DNA of 11,382 nt from Podila epigama (lineage: Eukaryota > Mortierellomycota > Mortierellomycetes > Mortierellales > Mortierellaceae), in contig JAAAVE010000182.1 of the NCBI GenBank assembly GCA_015679605.1, positions 1 to 11,382 on the forward strand. Direction: 5' to 3'. Below, in pieces: positions 1-8,090 of this stretch. Under the pieces are notes generated by a model that was not told the DNA's origin, searched no databases, and worked only from the letters and a program-made list of their open reading frames with translations. Made by a program: the position numbers and the translations under genes. Each line of letters opens with the position of its first letter. Within the stretch, counting starts at the first letter, position 1.

Positions 1-108
1 TTTTTTTGTACACAAAAACCATGGTAAGTCGAGTTATCCCACTGTCCATTTCATGATGCGATACATATTCTCCACATGAGGAAACATATCCGCTTTCCAT
101 ATACGTAC

Positions 109-1600
109 GTGTAGATGATATTGATGGCCAGGATCCCATAGTGTGTCCAGTACGATCCAAATTCGTTCTTTACAGTCCTTGTTGTCGGTGTGATGACAAA
201 AAAGACCCATTGTGTCAGGATAATGACAAGAATCAACGGATCCGTAAATCTAAGAACGGAATGGTATAGTACAAATTGAGTTACATGTCCTGCTTGTTTC
301 TTTCCTTGTTTTCTCTGTTTCCTTGGGATGTTTCCATGTCCTCTGATTGTTCAATTACAAAAGACAGATATAAGCAAGAAACCAACCTGGACATGAGAAT
401 AGATGCAAGCCAAAGGCGAAATGGGTTTTGAGGGCCAAAGATGAGAAAGGATCTTCCTTCAAGTTTCATTTTATCCGTGCCTCTATGTGCAAACCCACCA
501 GGGGCAAACACTGACTCTTCGTCCCCTTCGTGCCTCTCAGGTATGGCTGATTTGCCGAGGTTGGATCCAGACATGGATCCTTGAAACAATCCGCGTGGCG
601 CTTGGCCAAGACTCTGTCCTTGTTGAGAAAGTCTCGTTCCGCCTTGAACTGATCCTGGTCCGCGGCTACCAGAGTTTCTCTTTGATCCTGAACGCTTCAA
701 ACCTTTGGTTGAACCGTGTTCCGAAGGTGCTGTCTGTGGTCCAGATGGGGCTACCCAAGGCGGGAGTTCTGGACTGGCAGGCGCGTCTGCCACAGAGACC
801 CCCCGCTGTGATGGTTGTAGTTGGTCTGAAGACTCCAGGTCCCCATCTGGGTCCTGTTCAGCTATGGGTCCTGTCCGTCCTGGGGACTGTTCCTGAGCGC
901 GTGAGTTGACGACTCTGGAGGAGACGTTGGCCATCACCTCGGAAAGACCAGAGATCCAACCGGGACTCGTGTTGACTGCCTGGTCCGTGCCCAGGACGGA
1001 CGACCGATTCCGGATTTTGGGTGATCTATTATTGCCATGTGAGGTAAGAGGAGGTGAGCCAGGCCTTGCAACACCTTCGCGGATGGAGGATGTCGAGCTG
1101 CGTGAGGCAATCGAGCGTTTCATTGGCGCCAAACCTGGCGAAGAGCTATCGGACATGAATGAGGTGCGCTTCCGCCTGCGGAGGGCTTGCTCATTGTTCA
1201 TGTCTTCGTCAAAGAGGTGCTCATAAGGACCTTCGGACAGTTGGTCAAATGAAGCTGCGTCGGCCGCAAGTGCATCGGACGGTGTTGCCAATGCAGCAGA
1301 GGTTTGTAAGGGTATAGGCGGCGAAGGCAAGTAGGAGATGGAGGAAGAGACGGAGGAGAATGGACTAGAATCCTCTGCTGGTGGTGGATGGGGTTGTGAA
1401 GCAGGAGGTATGTGAAGCAAGGTGTGGTTTGTGGGTTGTGGCAGCTGGAGGGAGGACGTTGACAATGTAGTACGGTGTTGCCGATTGTGCCTGTGCTGGG
1501 CCCCAGGAGAACCTAGTTCTGGCAGGTCATGTCCATCGTGTTCTGAATCTGAGTCCATGCCTCTGAACTGATTGTTGGAGGATGGTTGATCATTGTTCAT
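109..1600 (-). CDS. CCH1: Cch1-like voltage-gated calcium channel alpha subunit, N-terminal part (gene runs off left edge)
   Basis: Probable pore-forming subunit of the fungal high-affinity plasma-membrane Ca2+ channel, which in yeasts works with Mid1. Exon 1 is 1600-387 and exon 2 is 249-109, separated by a 137-nt intron (386-250, donor GTTGGT, acceptor TTAG); joining them makes a split Arg codon 405. Residues 1-380 are a long disordered Ser/Pro/Gln-rich cytoplasmic tail with a basic patch (RRRKR, about residue 142), as is usual in Cch1. Then comes the short family motif before the first membrane helix: GRSFLIFGPQNPFRLW, followed after the junction by RFTDPLILVIILTQWVFF, which is segment S1 of repeat I. 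WTHYGILAINIIYT begins S2. The next donor is probably GTACGT at 108; exon 3 is not resolved here. Only about 450 of roughly 2,000 expected residues are present, and the four pore loops are outside. The family call rests on recalled similarity of this boundary region, so it is firm but not certain. Confidence 0.83.
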
Positions 1601-1690
1601 TGAATGTGAAGCATTCAGTTCTGTGTGACCAGGATATGTTGTTTGTCGCTGTTGTTTCGTTCCTTGTGAATTAGGGCGTGCTTTTATGCT

Positions 1691-1697
1691 TTATATA
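1691..1697 (-). promoter_or_regulatory. TATA-like element upstream of the calcium channel gene
   Basis: Read on the minus strand this is TATATAA, 91-97 bp upstream of the start codon at 1600. That spacing suits a fungal core promoter with a short leader. The surroundings are A/T-rich, so chance occurrence is possible. Confidence 0.4.
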
Positions 1698-2123
1698 GTG
1701 TAAAACGAGAAAGAATGTAACTGTGCGATGAGTTGTAGTAAGTTGTTATTGTCCTTTGTTGAGTGTTTATGTGCACAAAGCAATGAGTATGCGTATGGTT
1801 AATTGCAAAGATAAGGGGAGGGAATAGAAGGGGGGATGTAGGAGAAGACAAAGTAAATGACATGCAACAAATTCCATTGTTAAAAATGAATATATTTCAT
1901 TCTACAGAGGGTATGGTAATTAATTCAATCAATCAACCGTCTCCCTCTGATTGGCTGACGGATCTGTCTCACCATTGTGGAGGGCTTTTTTGCGTTTTGA
2001 GCATTGATTGGGCTTTTTTTAAAGTTGGGCATGCATGGCATTGCAATTGCATTTCTTTTTCTTTTTTTGCATTTCAATTTCATCTCTTTCGTCATCGTCG
2101 TCATCCTCATCTTTTTCTTACAT

Positions 2124-2186
2124 TCCACACAAAACACACACACATATTCACACACATATTTTTCACATACACACACTTCCACACAA
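2124..2186. repeat. Imperfect CA microsatellite in the glucosidase 5' leader
   Basis: A run of CACA blocks interrupted by ATATT, TTT and TTCC, continued by a shorter ACTCACACACAG just before the start codon at 2227. The plus strand here is almost free of G, a common feature of fungal 5' leaders and promoters. It is open in the frame of the downstream gene, which makes the start codon choice less certain. Confidence 0.75.
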
Positions 2187-2226
2187 ACGTATACCCCACT
2201 TTGTCGTACCATTTACTCACACACAG

Positions 2227-5200
2227 ATGCTGTCCACACCACAGTTACCAGCCTCGCAATCGTCTGTCACTCTGACAGACGACTCACAGGCACAACAACC
2301 ACCCATTCTCACCCATTCTAACAGCAATCACCTCAGACAGCAACATTCCTTGTCCAATTCAGCCTCTCATGCCTCTTTCAACACTGCCGCCACTGCCACT
2401 TCAACACCTGCCCAGAAACCCTTCGTCAACGCCCGAACCCAGGTCCTCAATGACGATCCACCTAGTCTGTACGAATCCCAAGGTGTTCATCCGACTTCCA
2501 CTCAGCCACTTCATATCCACGGCCCTTGGTTCAAGGATCACACAGGTCGTACCGTCACTCTCCGTGGCGTGAATCTCTCAGGCGCTTCCAAGACGCCCGT
2601 TGGTTGTCCCTCACATCAGGCCGATGGCTTCCTAGACAAGGATGGGACCGAGGTCTCGTTCGTCGGACGACCCTTCCCGCTCGAGGACGCAGACGAGCAC
2701 CTCTCACGACTCAAGCACTGGGGCTTCAACTTTCTCCGCTTCATCGTTACCTGGGAATCCATCGAGCATGCAGGCCCGTAAGTTGTTTTCCAAATCATTT
2801 TTTCATCCCATTTTTTCTATCCTTCCCTTTTTTTGTGTTTTCTTTTTGTTTGGCAGCGATGCAAATGGAATTTCTTTTCTGCTTGCTCGTTTGTTCATTT
2901 GTTTATTTGTTTGTTTCAGAGTGTCCATTTTCCGTTAACTGGTATACATGTACAAATGTGTATATGCAGTCTTGGGAAGTATGTGCGCAGGGTGAGAGTG
3001 ACAATCGGGTGACAAAATGTCAAGTAAGACCGGCAGTAGAGATGGCCCGTGATGCTGCTGTCTTTTTGAAACTCATCCGGCGCTGCGGCCAGATTGGACA
3101 CCAAAAAAAAGGGTGTATAAAACATATTCACCTCCACCCACTTGCCTTGCACGTGGAGTTGCTGTGCAAAAGTCGAATAATAATACATCCCTCTCCTTTG
3201 TCAATGATAACAAAGTTGACCAGTGGTTCCCTCTCCAATAGGGGGAAGAAAGAAAAACTTGGCAGCCATCCATCCATCCATCCGCCCATCCCTCCCCCCC
3301 TTTTCAATGTCACCTAATCATCAGAGGTTGCGCACGGGCAATGACTATCACTATCATACAAAAAAAGAAATCAGGCCACTTTTTTTTCCCTAGTTTGCTA
3401 CTATCAATTTTTGGGGAGGTGTCGTGATCATATTGCGTGTTGTGGCGCGTGGTGTTGGGAAAAAGAAAGTATCGGAAGAGACATTTCGAGGTTGTTTAAA
3501 GGTGGTATTGTCGACATGGCAATATCGAGAATTGTCGTGTGAGGAAGACCGGGCCACTGTAGTACGTAAAACATATTGTTCTCATGAAACACAATAGAAC
3601 AAAACTGCTCACCTCCCTGTTATTTTGTGTCATCCGTTGATAGTGGCAAATACGACTACGAGTTCTTTGATTACCTGGTTCAGGTCTTTCGCAAGTGCAA
3701 AAAGTACGGGTTCAAGTGTTTCGTTGACCCACACCAGGATGTGGTAAGTTGAAGAATCAGCATTAGACCGTATTGCAGTGCAGTTTTTTTTTCTTTTTGT
3801 TGCTCTGTTTTCTATACGCTCTCTAGTCCTTGGTTGCTTGTATCGTTTATCAACACTCATTCACTCACTCACTTTACTACTTTTTCTACCTATTAGTGGT
3901 CTCGCTTTACAGGAGGGTCGGGGGCACCTCTTTGGACTCTCTATCTGGCAGGATTAGACCCAAATCACTTCGCAAAGACAAATGCCGCCTTGGTGCACAA
4001 CTTTTATGAAGACCCAGAGAACTTTCCAAAGATGGTTTGGGCTACCAATTACAACAAACTTGCTGCGGCCACCATGTTCACTCTCTTCTTTGCTGGCTCC
4101 ACTTTTGCTCCAAAATGTGTCGTGGATCAGATGAACATCCAGGACTATCTGCAGACACATTACATCAAGAGCTACATGGCCTTTGCCGAGTACATCACTG
4201 CGCAGTATGGCATCGAGGATGATGTCGTGGTTGGCTACGACACCCTCAACGAACCTTCGGCAGGCTGGATTGGAATCAACGACATCACAAAATTTCCCGA
4301 ACATCAAGACCTCAAGAAAGACGCAACACCAACACCACTGCAATCTATGATCCTTGGCCAGGGATTGTCCCAGTCCGTCGAATTCTGGGTTTCCACCTTC
4401 TTTGGTCCTAAACGAAAAGGTTCCATCGTGATCGACCCTGAAGGCACTAAGGCATGGCTTAGTCCAGCATTGCGGGATGAAAAAGACAAGCGATTTGGCT
4501 GGACACGTTCCCCTAACTTTCCCAAGGCTGGTGAATGTATCTGGGCGGCTCATGGTGTTTGGGATCCTACTACATTGCAACCTTTAAAGCAAGACTACTT
4601 TAAGAATGATCCAGAGACTGGTGGTGCCTTTGACTTTGGCCACCGCTCATTTCTCCCATTCTGCCGGCGGTATGCGCAAGCCGTGCGCACTGTTCACAAA
4701 GCAGCCATTATCTTTTTGGAGCCTCCTGTCATGGAGCTCCCGCCTTCGCTCCCACCGCCGCATGATGACGACGTGGCCCACTTCGATATCAATTCCAGAG
4801 TTGTATATGCCCCCCATTGGTACGATGGCCTGACTCTTATTAACAAAAAGTGGAACTTTTTCAACGTTGACATCCTGGGTGTCAAACGTGGCCGTTACCC
4901 AAACTATGCAGCTGCAGTCAAGATTGGAGAAAAGGCCATCAAGGAGTGCTTCCGTGACCAGTTGGCCAGCATCAAGGAGGAGGGTCAGGCCGCGATGGGT
5001 CAACACCCAACTATCATTGGCGAGATCGGCATTCCTTACGACATGAATGATGGCAAGTCATACAAGCCCTATGGCACATATAAGGACCAGATCAAGGCAA
5101 TGGACGCCAACATGTACGCCCTTGAATCGAATCATCTCAATTTTACACTCTGGAACTATTGTCCAGACAATTCGCACAAGTGGGGTGACCAGTGGAATGG

Positions 5201-6140
5201 AGAGGACTTGTCGTTGTGGAGCAGCGATGACCGGAGTAAAGACCCTCGTCGTCTTGCCGAAAAGTACAGTGAGCTGATGAAGAATTCCTCAGACTCGTAT
5301 AATCTTTTCGACATGGGAGACACGTCTGTAGATTCGCCACACCTGGTTCGAAGAACGTCCTCTTCGCTGTCTGTCTTTGATCAAAACCAGAGCCAGGATC
5401 AAGGTCAAGTTCAAGGTCAGAGTCAAGGCCAGGAACAGGACCAAAGGTCATCTCCAGTTAATACTCGTCTGGCGAAATTATCTTCGCCCTCGACTTCGTC
5501 AAGCAATTCGCTAAAGTCGTCCTCTACTGCCTCTTCCAATCGACCACTCATCTCAAAGTTGAAGGAACAAAAGAATTTGACGACGGTTGGTCAGTACTTG
5601 GACCTGGGTGCTCGAGCCCTCATTGCCTTTTGTCGGCCGTATGCCCAAAAGGTAGCCGGCACACCGCTCGATCTTTCGTTCTCGCTCAACACCGTAACCT
5701 TCACGTTTTCGTTTAAACGGGTGACCATGTCAGAAATGGACCATCGAGCAAGCAGGAAGGTCGTTGAGCCGACTGAAATTTACCTTCCTCGGATTCATTT
5801 CCCATCGGCTGAGGATTACATTCATTCTCTTGATGATTCAGAGAAGGAACAGATCATGTCCTCGTCGATAGCAACATGGTCGACGTCGTCCTCGACGCTC
5901 AACCCTGCTGAATTGGCCTGCCCTGTGACAGTGTCAGCAGGGCGATGGGAATGGAAGGAGGAAGAGCAGATCCTGTATTGGTGGGTTGACGAGGAGGAAG
6001 AGGCCATCAAAAAGCCTGACTCACCTCCCAATGACGATGTGTATGAAATCACAGTCGTTGGCAAGAAATGGACGGGCAATAACATGAAGCCTCGATACAA
6101 GACCTCTGGTTCTGACGACCAATGCTGCCGCATTTGTTGA
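2227..6140 (+). CDS. GH5 subfamily 12 beta-glucosidase (glucosylceramidase / steryl-beta-glucosidase, EGCrP/Egh1 type)
   Basis: Fungal GH5_12 enzymes remove glucose from glucosylceramide (EGCrP1) or ergosteryl glucoside (EGCrP2, yeast Egh1) in sphingolipid and sterol-glucoside turnover; which substrate applies here cannot be read off. Exons: 2227-2777, 3644-3743, 3897-6140, giving 964 residues. Introns of 866 nt (phase 2) and 153 nt (phase 0) restore GKYDYEF and PHQDV-WSRF across the joins. Residues 1-95 are Ser/Thr/Gln-rich. The TIM barrel opens with HGPWFKDHTGRTVTLRGVNL near 98-117. The acid/base Glu is E336 in LNEPSAGW and the nucleophile is E593 in IIGEIGIPYD; both are intact. A Gln-rich linker (712-734) and a Ser-rich stretch precede a C-terminal beta-domain (about 800-950, SAGRWEWKEEEQILYWW). 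The protein ends QCCRIC. The start is the first ATG after the CA-rich leader and gives no signal peptide; an in-frame ATG at 2035 is an alternative. Confidence 0.93.
2778..3643 (+). other. Unusually long first intron of the glucosidase gene
   Basis: The 866-nt intron runs from GTAAGT to a GATAG acceptor. Removing it joins IEHAGP to GKYDYEF in frame, which matches the conserved family sequence. The other introns in the window are 116-180 nt apart from one of 416 nt. It contains a TTTG-repeat tract ending in TTTCAG at 2919, a GTAAGA at 3024, a CCAT repeat near 3266 and a G-rich plus-strand section around 3410-3560. I see no convincing RNA gene or conserved coding exon in it. Confidence 0.85.
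3266..3304. repeat. CCAT microsatellite followed by C-rich and T tract
   Basis: About four and a half CCAT units, then degenerate CCC(A/T)CC blocks, a run of C and four T. It lies inside the long glucosidase intron and explains the proline/isoleucine and glycine/tryptophan-rich open frames seen on either strand here. Confidence 0.8.
5379..5447 (+). repeat. Short in-frame CAAGGTCAG-type repeat coding a Gln-rich linker
   Basis: Degenerate units around CARGGTCA encode alternating Gln-Gly, Gln-Ser and Gln-Asp pairs, residues 712-734 of the glucosidase. It lies between the catalytic barrel and the C-terminal beta-domain, followed by about 60 Ser-rich residues. Such tracts change length easily by slippage, so the linker probably varies between strains. 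Confidence 0.7.
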
Positions 6141-6411
6141 ACGTGACAAGTTTTTCTCTTGAATGTTAATAGATTCAGAAAAGCATTACCGATTTCTTGA
6201 TTCATTTTTGCTTTCTCAATACAACTCTTCTTTCTCGCCTTCCCGAACAACTCATTATTATTATGGCAAGGGTGTACACTGTTTTTTTAATTGTCATCCA
6301 TTCAGATCCCTGCCAAGTCTACTGTGTTTGTTTGTTCTTGTGAGATGAGTGAGGGGATATGATCGATGGTGTTGTAGGGCGTTTTTCTTGATTATTTGAA
6401 ATTCCTTGTCT
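6141..6411. other. Convergent 3' region between the glucosidase and NDUFS4 genes
   Basis: The two genes end facing each other across 271 bp, which must hold both 3' untranslated regions and poly(A) sites. The plus strand is T-rich with short TTATTATTAT and T7 tracts. I find no AATAAA on the plus strand. No coding potential or RNA gene is evident. The transcripts could overlap at their 3' ends. Confidence 0.6.
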
Positions 6412-7353
6412 TTACTTGGTCTTGACAAAGCGAAGCTTCTTAGGTGAGTACTTGAAGTTGTCAGCATAGACCTTCTTCTTGAAGATCTTCTTGTTGGGCT
6501 CCTGAACAGTGAACTCCCATCCTAAAGAGATACATTGAGAAATGAAGCATAAAATAGGGTGAGCGCGTTGAACTCCATGTATCGTATCTTTCCATGTCTC
6601 CAAAGATATTATCATCCTTCATTGTTCTTTTTTTTACCTTGCTTATCGGCAAAGGCAATGGCATCCTCCTTGGTGTTGAACTTCATCTGAAGAGCCTGCA
6701 TGTAATCGGCACTGGTTGATTTTATGAAAAAAAAATCGGTTCATACGATTAAAAAGCGGGTTAAAAAGAATAGAAAGAGCGTCAATATCTACTATTGACG
6801 CGAGTATTCTCGTCTCCTCACAAAACATATATCGGAAAAAAAATCAGTTCTAAGCCTTTTTACCTGGAAGCCCAGCCCATGAGCTCGTTCTCGAAACGAC
6901 CAGCAGCAAGCTCAGTATCGAAATCGAGTCTCCAGACACCAGTGTTGGTAATGCCAGACTGAGTGGCGGCCTTGGCCTGCTGGAAGATACGGCATGGGTG
7001 CATACGAACCTCCTCTAGAAAAGGACGTGAAGGAAGAGTACAGGACATACCGGAAATACGTTGTTAGCATCATAGTGTTCCATTTTGTTTCTTGATGCCA
7101 CGGTCATGTACACAGTATCATGGTTGAGGTGGTGGTTGTGGCGTCAATTTGTATCCATTCGTAGTTGTAAAATAAAAAATAATGTAAAGTCGTGTAGTCC
7201 TGGTTGGGTGAGCGGTGATCCATCCATTGTTCAACGCCAGAAACACCGAGGGCTGTCATCATTCAAGTGTATTGAATTGTTGGATTCCATTTCTATGCGA
7301 GATGCCGCGCATCAGACGACAAAAACCTGACTCCTGCTACTTTTGTTATTGTT

Positions 7354-7392
<39 letters not shown>

Positions 7393-7590
7393 GCTTCCGA
7401 GCGACATTGACTTTTGTCAAAAAGACTCACCAGGAGCTCCGCTGATGATCTCGGCCTGAAGAGCGACGGGTTCCCGCGTTTCGGTAACAGAGGTTGAGGT
7501 GGAGTAGTTGAATCTGAGGATGGAGGCCGAGGGGCGGGCTGCAGCAAGGATAGGAACCCTAACCAGCTTCTGTGCGATCAATGCGGACAT
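6412..7590 (-). CDS. NDUFS4: NADH:ubiquinone oxidoreductase subunit NDUFS4 (complex I, 18-21 kDa subunit), mitochondrial
   Basis: Accessory subunit of respiratory complex I at the matrix arm, needed for assembly and stability of the NADH-oxidising module; despite the name of the family it carries no iron-sulfur cluster. Exons on the minus strand: 7590-7431, 7014-6864, 6711-6638, 6521-6412, giving 164 residues; introns are 416, 152 and 116 nt and all junctions keep phase. Residues 1-35 form a basic/hydroxylated mitochondrial presequence without acidic residues, with a likely cleavage near RFNYSTS. The mature part shows the family landmarks in order: CRIFQQAKAATQSG, VWRLDFD, FENELMGWASSADYMQ (across the second intron), KEDAIAFADKQGW (across the third) and YSPKKLRFVKTK at the end. 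Length is normal for the family. The start is the first ATG; no ATG lies in frame upstream. It shares a promoter with the divergent YME2. Confidence 0.95.
7345..7393. repeat. GTT trinucleotide microsatellite in NDUFS4 intron 1
   Basis: Two GTTATT units lead into about twelve pure GTT units on the plus strand, which is AAC in the sense of the NDUFS4 transcript. It lies within 40 nt of the 5' splice site of the 416-nt first intron, and partly explains why that intron is longer than its neighbours. Confidence 0.9.
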
Positions 7591-8090
7591 TATGAATGCG
7601 TTTCGTTTGGGAGTGTGTGAGTGGAGTGGAGAATATGAAATGAATGCCGAAATCAACTCTCATCTCTCCGAACCAAAAAAAAAACCCCCACCGCACAAAG
7701 GAAGGAGAGATACAACATTTACGGCTTCGCCGGAATCGGTGACATGCAAGGGACTCTCAAGATTTTGTTGGAATTAAGTAGTGAGTAGGAAATAAGCATT
7801 CATGTTTTCAGGAACAAAGGGTAATTTCCTTTTTTGTCAATGATTTCCCTTTGGCGCAATAAAAAAAAAAACCTCAACGGTTCAAAACTCAAAAGGAAAT
7901 AAGACATGGAAAGTCCACAAAAACAAAAGATCAGATTCACATTCTCGCGTTACATTTTATTTTCTTTTTTTTTCATCAACCGATTCACAATCACTCTTTC
8001 TTTCTTCCTTTTCCTTTGACACACAGCCGCGCCAACTCCCTATCCCTCCTTTGTATAAACGTAAAAAGAAAAAGAAAGCGAGACACACAT
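7591..8090. promoter_or_regulatory. Shared divergent promoter of NDUFS4 and YME2
   Basis: Two nuclear genes for mitochondrial inner-membrane proteins start 500 bp apart in opposite directions. The region has A or T tracts (7675-7684, 7861-7871, 7965-7973), a CT-rich stretch before YME2 (7993-8016), an E2F-like TTTGGCGC at 7850-7857, and a small inverted repeat of ATTTCCTTTT (7824-7833) with AAAAGGAAAT (7891-7900). No exon or RNA gene is apparent. Promoter function is inferred from position; none of the motifs is proven. Confidence 0.6.

Larger units (their letters stand above)
1601..2226. promoter_or_regulatory. Divergent promoter region between the calcium channel and glucosidase genes
   Basis: This 626-bp gap separates two genes that start away from each other, so it should hold both promoters and 5' leaders. 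On the minus side there is a TATATAA at 1697-1691, about 90 bp before the channel start. On the plus side the final 200 bp are a pyrimidine/CA-rich leader with T runs and CA tracts. Two ATTGG pentamers (inverted CCAAT boxes) lie at 1950-1954 and 2007-2011 and are possible HAP-complex sites. No convincing RNA gene or coding exon is seen. The assignment comes from position; the individual motifs are short enough to occur by chance. Confidence 0.6.

Noticed and set aside
487-1226. Open frames of 140, 63 and 106 codons on the plus strand
   Set aside because: They are antisense to the first exon of the calcium channel gene, which has the recognisable family motif at its end; the plus-strand frames match nothing and start with no supported context.
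3049-3117. Possible small nucleolar RNA or hairpin in the long intron (GTGATGCT box-C-like; ACACC-A8-GGGTGT stem)
   Set aside because: The box C is imperfect, no box D follows at a suitable distance, and the stem is only five base pairs around an A tract.
2916-3313. Minus-strand frames of 60-90 codons inside the long intron, tested as a nested gene
   Set aside because: No recognisable motif, no splice partners, and part of the sequence is only the CCAT repeat read backwards.
2526-3317. 263-codon plus-strand frame across the glucosidase exon 1 and long intron
   Set aside because: It overlaps the conserved exon in another frame and then reads through a T-rich intron, giving low-complexity Phe/Leu/Cys stretches.
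3630-3860. 76-codon minus-strand frame
   Set aside because: Covers the short exon 3644-3743 and its flanking introns on the opposite strand; the plus-strand exon carries the conserved PHQDV motif.
3954-4580. 208-codon minus-strand frame
   Set aside because: Antisense shadow of the highly conserved glucosidase exon that includes the NEP catalytic motif.
7555-7563. Telomere-like AACCCTAAC
   Set aside because: Single copy inside the coding sequence of NDUFS4 exon 1, where it encodes part of the presequence.
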